This document shows positions 1 to 7,924 of a DNA stretch of 64,000 nucleotides, one piece after another; the stretch's first letter is position 1, and every line of letters starts with the position of its first letter. A program made the position numbers and the translations under genes. The notes under the pieces are model-generated. The model saw only the letters and a program-made list of their open reading frames with translations, ran no database searches and was not told where the DNA came from. The DNA comes from UBA9300 sp964577305 (lineage in GTDB: Bacteria; Bacteroidota; Bacteroidia; Bacteroidales; VadinHA17), in assembly GCA_964577305.1 (NCBI GenBank), contig CAZNYS010000006.1:1-64000 (forward strand), given 5' to 3'.

Positions 1-155
1 AATCTCCGGATTATTGTTAATATCTGCTTATTTTTGAGATTACTGATTAGTTACATTTATTTTAATATTAACAAATTTCAGAAAAAAATCATATAACTTA
101 TAATTTTTAATGATAATTTAACAAGTGGCTAATAAATATTATCCGTGAAAGAAAG

Positions 156-971
156 ATGAAACAATTAGAACCTTCAATTCAGGAACAGTTTATTCAGTTT
201 TCCAGAAAGCATCTTCCTGGATATTTAATCAGGTATTTAAAATATCCGGTTGTATTGAAAGTCCTGAGTAAATTGTTGTGCGTCAGGGAAATACTCGGAT
301 TAGAAGATAAATTACAGGATCTGGGCGGTCTCGAATTGGTGAATGCAATAATTGATTACACAGGACTTTCCTGTGAATGCATAAACATGGATAAGGTTCC
401 CTCTAAAGGAAGGCTCCTGGTTGTTGCTAATCACCCTCTGGGTGGGGCTGACTGGCTTTTAATAGTGCAGTGTTTGAGTAGCATCCGAAAAGATATTAAG
501 GTGGCAATTAATAAGGATGTAAATACTTTAATTGTAAATATGAGGGATCTTTTTATACCTGTTGACAGTTACGCGACATTTAACGATCTTGCGATAAAAC
601 AGATAGGTGAAAGTCTTGAAAGGGAGGAAGCTGTGATTATTTTTCCTTCCGGGGGCATCTCTGTTATGACCAGGGAAGGTGTCAGGGACAGGAAATGGAA
701 AACCGGAGTTGTACATTTTTCAAGAGAGCATCAAACAGATATCTTACCCATTTATATTGGAGGAAGGTTCAGACTTATATTTTATTTATACCCTATCAGA
801 TTGCGCCGGCTTTTACTGGTTCGAAATCTATTACACCCGCCATCAAAGAGCGTTAAAATCCTGATCGGGGATAAGGTGCAGCATGAAGAATTATTGAAAG
901 GGGGAAAATTATCAAATATTTCTTCCAGCCTGAGAACTATAACCTATCAACTGGGAGAGAAGAACACGTAA
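156..971 (+). CDS. PlsC-like lysophospholipid/glycerol acyltransferase
   Basis: This 271-residue protein has the layout of the PlsC acyltransferase superfamily, which transfers acyl groups to lysophospholipids or ornithine-type lipids at the inner membrane. The active-site block is NHPLGGAD at residues 92-99, with H93 and D99, an HX5D spacing instead of the common HX4D. The substrate-phosphate block FPSGGIS is at 163-169. From memory, the NHPLGG form is common in Bacteroidota members. The ATG follows a purine-rich stretch (gaaagaaag), a plausible ribosome site. The 155 bases upstream are AT-rich and I see no perfect promoter box there. The gene stands alone and converges on the GH116 gene. 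The acyl acceptor cannot be told from sequence. The family is fairly sure; the exact reaction is open. Confidence 0.8.
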   Translation: MKQLEPSIQEQFIQFSRKHLPGYLIRYLKYPVVLKVLSKLLCVREILGLEDKLQDLGGLELVNAIIDYTGLSCECINMDKVPSKGRLLVVANHPLGGADWLLIVQCLSSIRKDIKVAINKDVNTLIVNMRDLFIPVDSYATFNDLAIKQIGESLEREEAVIIFPSGGISVMTREGVRDRKWKTGVVHFSREHQTDILPIYIGGRFRLIFYLYPIRLRRLLLVRNLLHPPSKSVKILIGDKVQHEELLKGGKLSNISSSLRTITYQLGEKNT

Positions 972-1005
972 CCGGACTTCGTCCGCCATAGCCGGGCACG
1001 GGTCA

Positions 1006-1040
1006 CCCGCCTTCGTCCCTGGTCTAGGGACTACGGCGGG
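1006..1040. repeat. GC-rich hairpin in convergent gap
   Basis: The outer stem is CCCGCC (1006-1011) with GGCGGG (1035-1040). The inner stem is TCCCT (1016-1020) with AGGGA (1026-1030). A symmetric 4-nt internal loop separates the two stems. It lies between the convergent acyltransferase and GH116 genes, in DNA much richer in GC than its surroundings. It could stop transcription from both sides, but it has no T-run. It resembles an interspersed repeat more than a classical terminator. Confidence 0.55.
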
Positions 1041-1099
1041 CAGAGGGAGACACGCGCCAGCGGAATGACATCCCCCTAACCCCGTTGGCTCCCTTCGGT

Positions 1100-1133
1100 C
1101 ACCGAGCTCATCCCGCTAACGCGGGATTCGGTG
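1100..1133. repeat. Perfect GC-rich hairpin overlapping the 3' end of the GH116 gene
   Basis: The stem is CACCGA (1100-1105) plus ATCCCGC (1110-1116), pairing with GCGGGAT (1121-1127) plus TCGGTG (1128-1133). The loop is TAAC and there is a 4-nt bulge at 1106-1109. The minus-strand GH116 stop codon (1108-1110) and its last eight or so codons lie inside the hairpin. The element therefore supplies the C-terminal tail of that protein. Confidence 0.6.
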
Positions 1134-3684
1134 CAAAGGGGGATCGCTCATCGCTGAGATTCCGTATCTCGCTAACATCAATCTGCCCGTATTTCACATC
1201 CAGGAATGGCTCTCCGTTCTTCAATCCGGCATTGCCAAAACCTGTTTCGGTTGAAATAAAAGAGACAAAATCATCACCTATCCTGCTATCGATATAGAGG
1301 ATACTGTCAACTGCATCATACCGGATACCTGTTAATCCCTGCAGCAGTCCGTAACTCGACATTGCCCGGGCATACCAGTGCCCACATTCATACTCATTGA
1401 AAGGGTTCCTAATCCTGCCGTCGTACCTTTTCCTGCATGTGCTCACTATGTCAAGGCCTTCTTTTACCTTCCCCTTCATCATCAGGTGGGACGCAACCTG
1501 GTATTCTATGCCTGTCCATACCTCGTTACTGTAAACAAATGGCAGTGAGAGCTCACCTCCTTTTGGCCATGAACACAGGAGTAGCCCCCCATCATTTCCC
1601 ATTGCGAACGATGGCCTTTGAGGATTGGCATGATCGCTCAGATCAGATCTGAGGTTATACCTGTGAATAGAAAGGAGATGCCCGGTGACCATATCATTAT
1701 CTATTACTTCTTTTAGCCCTGCGCATGATGCCAGCCACATACCAAGAACGCCGTCTGAAAGGCAGCCGTTACCATACTGGTATTTGGGTCCTTCCCTTAT
1801 CAATAATTCAGTTGCTTCATCAGAGTAATCAACAGACCATGTTTCCTCGGCCAAAGTAACCGGATCTTTGGCATCCAGCCCGCTGGTTGTTATTTTCTGG
1901 ATGAAATATTCACCATTAAAAAGATTTTCCTCGTAGTACGTGGTACCTTTTTCAAGCAATTCCTCATAAAGACCGGTATCCTCACCCAGGAAATTTCCCA
2001 TCTCAATCATTGCCGTCATTGCCCCCAGGTAGAATGATGAACACATAGGGTCAGGGCCCCAGAATTCTATATCATAGGTATTATGATGTGGTTCTTCAAG
2101 CACTCCCTTATGCCTGGGATCCCATGTTTCAATACAGTAGTCCATGCTGAGCCTAACATAAGGCCACATTTTTTTTATCCACTTATTATCTCCTGAGATG
2201 CGCCAGTCGCGGTAGACTTTCATTATCCCTCCAAGCTGCCCGTCAGAGGCAGCATAAAACTCATGGCGGATTGACCTCAGTGGCAGGGCAGACCTGAACA
2301 CCTGGTGGCCGGATTCATCCTGGCTTATCATGAACTCCGTTTCCCTGAATGATCTTTCCAATAATGGGAACAGGTGGGGGATTGCCTGGGCGTAGTTCCA
2401 TACATGTGTACATGAACCTGCACAACATCCACTGTTATCACTGCAACCCTCCCATGCCCACAGCCTGCCATCAGATTGCCTGAGAACAGTAGGTGATTTA
2501 AGTATCGTAAGATTTGCCGCAACAGCTTCAATAACTTCGGGGGGAAGGGTTGAGTCATAGAATGCATCACGAAAAACAGAACTTTTTTCCCTGAGATTAT
2601 CATAATTCAACTGCCAGTACTCAGCTACTTCCTCAATATTACTGAACCTGGATGCATACCATGGCTGGTAATAAGGACTGGAAGGTTCGCAGATCGAATC
2701 TCCGCAGCAAACGGTTGCCTGTTGCATGTCTGTCTGTTCATCATTCATTAAATCAGCCCCATACCTGAGTCCTGTATTTGGCACATACCAGGCAAAAAGC
2801 AACCTTATTGTTTTGGTTTCACTTTTCTCAAGCTCAAATGGAACATAGAGTGATGCGCCCGGGGCTGCACCGGGAACAGGTTCACCGGCGCTTGTATCAC
2901 CCTGGCTGATAGCTTTCCATGCCATGGTCATGGGATCCCACCATCCTCCCCTGAACCAGCAATGGTCAACGCTTACATCCGGGTTATCGGTAAATACTGC
3001 AAAATCTCCCAGGTATTCAGGGTGTCCGGTAACCGAATCCTGGTGAAGGATGAATCCACCATTTATTGGCATAATATTATTACCTGGTCCCGTTGACATG
3101 AAGTTCTTTGCATTCCATGAGAATACAGCATCCAGTCTCTTACCGGATATATTTGTAAAACTATATTCAATGGCTCCAGCCGGGAGAGAGGAATTATCAG
3201 CATCACCGGGGACAAATGAGCTCCAGCATTCAAGCGTAATATCCATAGGTATATCTTTATCTTTAAGCGAAACACTTGCAAAAGGGAAACGGGCCATGAA
3301 TTCGGCATCCTCGAACCGTGGCAAACCGAATGAAGTGCCGGCAGCGCCGTTACCTGTTCCGCTACTTCCAAAAATCTTCCAGTTGGGCAGGGGTCCCTCC
3401 AGCACTTTTGTTGCATTGTTATACCCGTTGACATGAATTGCTGCAAAGGTGCAGGGTTCATTAAATATTTCAGGTTTGTTCCTGACAGACATATGGGATA
3501 TTGCCCCGGTACCTTCAACACAAAACATTCCGGCACCTATACCTCCTATAGGAAAAGCAATCCTGTTCAGGTATTCACCGGTGTACTCCTTGTTGAACTC
3601 CCTGCCTTCTTTTTGATTCCTGCTGCAGGAATTAAAGAGGCAGAATATCATAACTGATACGATTAGCAAATGTTTTTTTTTCAT
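1108..3684 (-). CDS. GH116 family glycoside hydrolase, lipoprotein (GBA2-like beta-glycosidase)
   Basis: The 858-residue product starts with a lipoprotein signal ending at C20. It is then recognisable as GH116, the family of bile-acid beta-glucosidase/glucosylceramidase GBA2 and archaeal SSO1353. Family blocks are the N-terminal GIGAGMFCVEGTG region, the WEGC...CTHVWNYAQ block beginning at W411, and NTYD at 535-538. By comparison with the family, E412 is the likely nucleophile and D538 the likely acid/base. Their spacing of 126 is close to the 127 I recall for SSO1353. The protein should be anchored in the periplasm or on the surface and cleave beta-glucosides or beta-xylosides. The last residues, APNPALAG, are encoded by a repeat hairpin and are probably not functional. 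It is a single gene, divergent from the superoxide reductase-like gene. Confidence 0.85.
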   Translation of the reverse strand: MKKKHLLIVSVMIFCLFNSCSRNQKEGREFNKEYTGEYLNRIAFPIGGIGAGMFCVEGTGAISHMSVRNKPEIFNEPCTFAAIHVNGYNNATKVLEGPLPNWKIFGSSGTGNGAAGTSFGLPRFEDAEFMARFPFASVSLKDKDIPMDITLECWSSFVPGDADNSSLPAGAIEYSFTNISGKRLDAVFSWNAKNFMSTGPGNNIMPINGGFILHQDSVTGHPEYLGDFAVFTDNPDVSVDHCWFRGGWWDPMTMAWKAISQGDTSAGEPVPGAAPGASLYVPFELEKSETKTIRLLFAWYVPNTGLRYGADLMNDEQTDMQQATVCCGDSICEPSSPYYQPWYASRFSNIEEVAEYWQLNYDNLREKSSVFRDAFYDSTLPPEVIEAVAANLTILKSPTVLRQSDGRLWAWEGCSDNSGCCAGSCTHVWNYAQAIPHLFPLLERSFRETEFMISQDESGHQVFRSALPLRSIRHEFYAASDGQLGGIMKVYRDWRISGDNKWIKKMWPYVRLSMDYCIETWDPRHKGVLEEPHHNTYDIEFWGPDPMCSSFYLGAMTAMIEMGNFLGEDTGLYEELLEKGTTYYEENLFNGEYFIQKITTSGLDAKDPVTLAEETWSVDYSDEATELLIREGPKYQYGNGCLSDGVLGMWLASCAGLKEVIDNDMVTGHLLSIHRYNLRSDLSDHANPQRPSFAMGNDGGLLLCSWPKGGELSLPFVYSNEVWTGIEYQVASHLMMKGKVKEGLDIVSTCRKRYDGRIRNPFNEYECGHWYARAMSSYGLLQGLTGIRYDAVDSILYIDSRIGDDFVSFISTETGFGNAGLKNGEPFLDVKYGQIDVSEIRNLSDERSPFAPNPALAG

Positions 3685-3753
3685 TATACCTAATATTTTA
3701 TTCTTCAGGAATACTATTTCAATACACTAAAGATAGCAAATGACAGTTTATCA

Positions 3754-3761
3754 CAAAAGTA
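3754..3761 (-). promoter_or_regulatory. -7 box of the GH116 gene
   Basis: The minus strand reads TACTTTTG, a match to the Bacteroidota -7 consensus TAnnTTTG, about 70 nt upstream of the GH116 start. No clear TTTG -33 box is seen at the usual spacing. Confidence 0.4.
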
Positions 3762-3790
3762 CAGGACTTCAATAAGAGGAAATTAATTTG

Positions 3791-3798
3791 TAATTTTG
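3791..3798 (+). promoter_or_regulatory. -7 box of the superoxide reductase-like gene
   Basis: TAATTTTG matches TAnnTTTG, about 78 nt upstream of the ATG at 3876, and is divergent from the GH116 -7 box 30 bases away. No clean -33 box is seen. It would drive the operon of superoxide reductase-like, M23 peptidase, dxr and rseP. Confidence 0.4.
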
Positions 3799-3875
3799 CA
3801 ACTCAAATTAATTGGTATATATAATACAACTACCGGATATTATTAACCTGATAGTAATAATAAAATAATGCACTT

Positions 3876-4259
3876 ATGCCGCGCGTATTCAAAGCAATAA
3901 ATATCGAGAATGAAGAAAAAGATATAAAGAAGGATTACCTTGACCGACATATGCCTCATGTAATTTGTAAAGATAGGGTTAAGAAGGGGGAAGTGTTCAG
4001 GGTAAAGGTAAGGATGGGTGAACATTATACTCACCCTGATGATTATGATCATTTTATCAGCACAATTCAGTTATGGAACAGGGAAACACTCCTGGCTGAA
4101 ACAAGGTATTCATCAGGCGCATACGGAAATAAACCTGCTAATGCAGAGGTTGATTTTTACATTAATGCCCCGGAAGTATCAATGAATTTATCGGCCATGG
4201 CTGTATGCACAAAGCATGGCTTATGGCAGAGCGAGGATAAACCCGTGAAAGTTATTTGA
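3876..4259 (+). CDS. Superoxide reductase-like (neelaredoxin/desulfoferrodoxin SORL domain) protein
   Basis: This is a 127-residue single-domain protein of the SORL family, in which a mononuclear iron bound by four His and one Cys reduces superoxide to peroxide. All five ligands can be placed: H25, H53 and H59 (HPDDYDH), then C111 and H114 (CTKHG). The usual EKH-P motif before the first ligand reads DRHMP. The catalytic Glu and Lys are thus replaced by Asp23 and Arg24, a conservative but notable change. There is no N-terminal desulforedoxin-type Cys cluster, so it is neelaredoxin-like and cytoplasmic. It ends one base before the M23 gene, suggesting co-translation. Family assignment is good; activity with the DR pair is an inference. 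Confidence 0.82.
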   Translation: MPRVFKAINIENEEKDIKKDYLDRHMPHVICKDRVKKGEVFRVKVRMGEHYTHPDDYDHFISTIQLWNRETLLAETRYSSGAYGNKPANAEVDFYINAPEVSMNLSAMAVCTKHGLWQSEDKPVKVI

Positions 4260-4260
4260 T

Positions 4261-5124
4261 ATGGCAAAAACGGACACAAAAAAAAGAAGCTGGAGAGATA
4301 AATACCGCTTTGCGATATACAATGATAAAACATTTGAAGAAGTATGGCGTATACGCATGACAAGGTATAATGGATTTTTGCTTCTTGTTTTCCTTGTACT
4401 TTTTATTGTAGGTATAACCACAATCTTTATCTCATTCACAAATCTCAGGGAGTTTATCCCGGGGTATCCTGATGGCAACACCAGGCGCAATATCATCATG
4501 AATGCCCTGCGGCTCGATTCACTCGAAACTGAACTGGAACTGAGAGATCAGTATTTTGCTAATCTGAATGCAATAATATCAGGCAGGGAGCCTGTAGACA
4601 GGGTTGCCGGGCAGGATACCACAGCCAATTATGGAGAAATTACCTTCAATAATTCTGCCGAGGATTCTTTACTCAGGCTACAGGTTGAACAGGAAGAACA
4701 GTATAACCTAACATTCATGGCAGATTATAACGAGCATAATATTAATCTTTCGAATATTCATTTCTTCCCACCGGTAAAAGGTATAGTATCAGGACATTTT
4801 AATCCACGTACCAGGCATTACGGTACCGATATAGTAACTTCTCCCAAAGCAGTGGTTTCAGCGACCCTGGATGGTACTGTTATATTCACGGGATGGACCA
4901 TGGAGACAGGCTGGGTTATACAGATTCAGCATTCAAATAACCTGATTTCTGTATACAAGCATAATGCCACTTTGCTTAAAGATCCGGGTGATAATGTGGT
5001 TGCAGGGGAAGGAATAGCTGTGGTTGGTGATTCAGGTGAATTATATACCTCGGGGCCTCATTTGCATTTCGAGATATGGTATAACGGTGAAGCAGTAGAC
5101 TCCGAAAATTATATTTTATTTTAA
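4261..5124 (+). CDS. M23 family (LytM-type) metallopeptidase, membrane anchored
   Basis: This 287-residue protein has a basic cytoplasmic N-terminus, one membrane segment at about 39-59, a short linker, and a C-terminal M23 domain facing the periplasm. The zinc site is visible as H186 and D190 in HYGTD, and H267 and H269 in GPHLHFE. All ligands are present, so it is probably an active peptidoglycan endopeptidase rather than a degenerate activator. It sits one base after the superoxide reductase-like gene and 20 nt before dxr. The order M23 peptidase, dxr, rseP recurs in Bacteroidota as far as I recall. The peptide bond cleaved is unknown. Confidence 0.85.
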   Translation: MAKTDTKKRSWRDKYRFAIYNDKTFEEVWRIRMTRYNGFLLLVFLVLFIVGITTIFISFTNLREFIPGYPDGNTRRNIIMNALRLDSLETELELRDQYFANLNAIISGREPVDRVAGQDTTANYGEITFNNSAEDSLLRLQVEQEEQYNLTFMADYNEHNINLSNIHFFPPVKGIVSGHFNPRTRHYGTDIVTSPKAVVSATLDGTVIFTGWTMETGWVIQIQHSNNLISVYKHNATLLKDPGDNVVAGEGIAVVGDSGELYTSGPHLHFEIWYNGEAVDSENYILF

Positions 5125-5144
5125 TTATACGGAAGGATAAAGTT

Positions 5145-6308
5145 GTGAAGCGACTCGCTATTCTGGGTTCTACAGGTTCAATAGGCACACAAACACTTGA
5201 TGTGGTTGAAAGCCAACCTGATAAGTTTACTATTGAGTTGCTCACAGCATACAATAATGTTGACCAACTGGCAGCACAGGCAAAAAAATACAGGCCTGAT
5301 GCCGTTGTTATTGTAAATGAAAAACACTATAAGGTTCTTAAAGATCAATTATCTGGCCTGCCTGTCAAAGTATATGCTGGCATAGAAGCTGTTGAGCAGG
5401 TTATTACCCAGCCGGGGATTGATATGGTTGTTGCAGCCATGGTTGGTTTTTCCGGACTGCGGCCTGTCATAAAAGCTATTGAAACAGGTAAGGATATTGC
5501 ACTTGCGAACAAAGAGACACTCGTTGTGGCCGGGGAGGTAATTAATGAACTGGTACTGAAACACAGTGTACAATTAATACCTGTGGATTCAGAACATTCT
5601 GCTATACTGCAATGTCTTGCCGGTGAGGCTGATAACGTGGTTGAGAAGATAACCCTGACTGCTTCAGGAGGACCCTTCAGACAGTATTCAATAGAAAAGC
5701 TTTATCATGTAAGACCAGAGGAGGCTTTGAGGCATCCTAACTGGAATATGGGGAATAAAATTACCATTGACTCGGCTTCAATGATGAACAAAGGACTGGA
5801 AGTTATTGAAGCAAAATGGTTTTTTGATCTGAGACCTGACCAGATAGAAGTAATAATACATCCTCAGTCAATTATTCATTCATTTGTGCATTTTACCGAT
5901 GGGTCCATTAAAGCACAGCTGGGGATACCTGATATGCGGCTGCCAATAGTGTATGCACTTGGATACCCAAATCGCCTCACCACTGACCTTCCAAGGTTTA
6001 ATATCAGACAATGTGATAAGCTTACTTTCGAAGAGGTTGATACAAAAAAATTTCGTAACCTTGCACTCGCTTATAAAGCACTTGAAAAAGGGGGTAATTT
6101 ACCCTGTGTCATGAATGCTGCTAATGAAGTTGCAGTGGAGGCTTTCCTGAAGGGGAATATCGGATTTATGAAAATGACAGAGCTGATTGAAACAATAATG
6201 GATGGTACATGGTTTATACAGAAGCCGGGTATTGAGGATCTTGAAGAGACCGACAAATTGAGCAGGATAGCTGCCCGGGAGTATATTGAAAAAGCGGATG
6301 TGAAATGA
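5145..6308 (+). CDS. dxr: 1-deoxy-D-xylulose 5-phosphate reductoisomerase
   Basis: This 387-residue enzyme turns deoxyxylulose 5-phosphate plus NADPH into methylerythritol 4-phosphate, the first committed step of the MEP isoprenoid pathway in the cytoplasm. The NADPH-binding GSTGSIG motif is at residues 8-14, followed by the family blocks ALANKE, VDSEHSA and SASMMNKGLEVIEA. Length is normal. The start codon is GTG at 5145, preceded by ggaagg, and places the nucleotide-binding motif at its usual distance from the N-terminus. The gene overlaps rseP by 4 nt (ATGA), so the two are probably translationally coupled. Isoprenoids made here feed undecaprenyl phosphate and the menaquinone side chain (compare mqnC). 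Confidence 0.95.
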   Translation: MKRLAILGSTGSIGTQTLDVVESQPDKFTIELLTAYNNVDQLAAQAKKYRPDAVVIVNEKHYKVLKDQLSGLPVKVYAGIEAVEQVITQPGIDMVVAAMVGFSGLRPVIKAIETGKDIALANKETLVVAGEVINELVLKHSVQLIPVDSEHSAILQCLAGEADNVVEKITLTASGGPFRQYSIEKLYHVRPEEALRHPNWNMGNKITIDSASMMNKGLEVIEAKWFFDLRPDQIEVIIHPQSIIHSFVHFTDGSIKAQLGIPDMRLPIVYALGYPNRLTTDLPRFNIRQCDKLTFEEVDTKKFRNLALAYKALEKGGNLPCVMNAANEVAVEAFLKGNIGFMKMTELIETIMDGTWFIQKPGIEDLEETDKLSRIAAREYIEKADVK

Positions 6309-7630
6309 CAGTGTTGATAAAAATATTACAATTTATATTAAGCCTTTCCGTGATAGTTATTATTCACGAGTTAGGACATTTTCTTTTTGCAAAACTATTC
6401 AAGACAAGAGTTGAAAAGTTTTACCTGTTCTTTGACCCATGGTTCTCCTTATTCAAGTTTAAAAAGGGTGAAACGGAATATGGCATAGGATGGTTGCCCC
6501 TGGGCGGATATGTGAAAATATCGGGAATGATTGATGAGTCAATGGATCGTGAACAGATGAAGAAACCGCCACAGCCATATGAGTTCAGGTCAAAACCCTC
6601 GTGGCAGCGATTAGTGATAATGCTTGGAGGTGTGATCTTTAATTTTATCCTTGCAATGGTGCTGTATGTGGTAGTGCTTTTCTCCTGGGGAGAGACCTAC
6701 CTGCCAACAGAAAATGTGAAATATGGAATAGTCACTGATTCAATAGGCCATGCAATGGGCCTGAGGGATGGTGATAAAATAGTCTCTGTTGATGGTAACT
6801 ATATAGAGAATTTCTACCAGATAATTCCTGATATAATACTGAATGAAAGAGAACAGATTACTGTTGAAAGAGATGGGAAATTAGTTGAGGTAAATATTGA
6901 TAAGCAATTTATACCACAAATCTTAAAAGGAAAGGGAAGAATTGATGCCCGTATGCCATTCATACCTTTCGAAGTCTCAGATTTCATGAAAGTATCGCCC
7001 GCAAGGGAAGCTGGCATCAAGGTAGGTGATAAACTGGTAGGTATTGATGGGAAAGAATTCAGATTTAATGATGAATATGTTCATTACCTGGATGATAAGA
7101 AAAGAAAAGAAATAACAGCAAATATTTTGAGGGGCGATGACAGCCTGGCAATAGACCTGAAACCCACGGATGAGGGTATGCTCGGAATTGTAAGAGGTAC
7201 AGCTGGGTTACTTGAGCTGCGGACAGTAAGATATGGCTTCTTTGAATCAATACCTGCAGGTATATCAAAAGGCTTCCAGACCCTGAAAGATTACCTTAAA
7301 CAGTTTAAACTGATATTTTCAAAAGACACAAAAGCATATGAATCACTGGGAGGATTCATTACTATTGGAAGTATTTTCCCCGGGATATGGGACTGGCAGT
7401 CTTTCTGGAACCTCACGGCATTTCTCTCGATAATACTGGGAATAATGAATATCCTGCCAATACCTGCGCTTGACGGCGGACATGTGATGTTTCTCCTTTA
7501 CGAGGTGATAACCGGACGAAAGCCAAGTGATAAATTCCTTGAATATGCCCAGCTGGCAGGAATGATAATACTTCTTGCATTACTGATATATGCAAACGGG
7601 AATGATATTTTACGTTTATTGAGGAAATAG
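6305..7630 (+). CDS. rseP: RIP zinc metalloprotease RseP (site-2 protease)
   Basis: This 441-residue membrane protease cuts transmembrane anti-sigma factors or signal peptides inside the membrane. The zinc motif HELGH is at residues 21-25 in the first membrane segment. Two PDZ-like regions lie in the periplasmic middle part. The third metal ligand is in LDGG at 389-392 of the C-terminal membrane part. Length fits the family. It overlaps the end of dxr by 4 nt, the common Bacteroidota arrangement. Its anti-sigma substrate is not encoded in the window. Confidence 0.93.
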   Translation: MTVLIKILQFILSLSVIVIIHELGHFLFAKLFKTRVEKFYLFFDPWFSLFKFKKGETEYGIGWLPLGGYVKISGMIDESMDREQMKKPPQPYEFRSKPSWQRLVIMLGGVIFNFILAMVLYVVVLFSWGETYLPTENVKYGIVTDSIGHAMGLRDGDKIVSVDGNYIENFYQIIPDIILNEREQITVERDGKLVEVNIDKQFIPQILKGKGRIDARMPFIPFEVSDFMKVSPAREAGIKVGDKLVGIDGKEFRFNDEYVHYLDDKKRKEITANILRGDDSLAIDLKPTDEGMLGIVRGTAGLLELRTVRYGFFESIPAGISKGFQTLKDYLKQFKLIFSKDTKAYESLGGFITIGSIFPGIWDWQSFWNLTAFLSIILGIMNILPIPALDGGHVMFLLYEVITGRKPSDKFLEYAQLAGMIILLALLIYANGNDILRLLRK

Positions 7631-7641
7631 TTTTTTTTAAT

Positions 7642-7649
7642 TAACTTTG
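7642..7649 (+). promoter_or_regulatory. -7 box of tatA
   Basis: TAACTTTG matches TAnnTTTG, 31 nt upstream of the tatA ATG in the 50-nt gap after rseP. tatA may therefore have its own promoter. No convincing -33 TTTG is seen. Confidence 0.35.
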
Positions 7650-7680
7650 TACAGATTACTAATTGTTAATAATTTAGATT

Positions 7681-7863
7681 ATGAACGTTATAGCAGGCAT
7701 GTTTGGACCAACTGAGATAATTCTTATTGTTCTTGTGGTTGTTATTCTTTTTGGTGGACGTAAGATTCCCGAGCTGATGAAAGGTATAGGGCAGGGTATG
7801 AGGGAATTTAAGAAAGCTACCAAAGATGAACAGAAAGAAGAAGAAAAACTGGAGGAGAAATAA
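7681..7863 (+). CDS. tatA: Sec-independent translocase subunit TatA/TatE
   Basis: This 60-residue protein has the full TatA architecture: a short periplasmic N-terminus, one membrane helix, the conserved FGGRKIPEL hinge, an amphipathic helix (MKGIGQGMREFKKA), and a charged Glu/Lys tail. TatA oligomers form the pore through which folded twin-arginine proteins cross the inner membrane. No tatC lies in this window. It is followed at once by a Rho-independent terminator. Confidence 0.92.
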   Translation: MNVIAGMFGPTEIILIVLVVVILFGGRKIPELMKGIGQGMREFKKATKDEQKEEEKLEEK

Positions 7864-7887
7864 TCACTCTTATAATTATGATATAAG

Positions 7888-7912
7888 AGCCTGCCTCAAG
7901 CAGGCTTTTTTT
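7888..7912 (+). terminator. Rho-independent terminator after tatA
   Basis: The stem AGCCTGC (7888-7894) pairs with GCAGGCT (7900-7906). The loop is 5 nt and a run of seven T's follows. It is the cleanest terminator in the window. It ends 12 nt before the DUF4837 ATG. Confidence 0.9.
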
Positions 7913-7924
7913 AACTGATCATTT

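Noticed and set aside
1085..1297. Plus-strand small open frame over the GH116 3' end
   Set aside because: It lies across a repeat hairpin and antisense to the glycosidase; there is no sign of coding.
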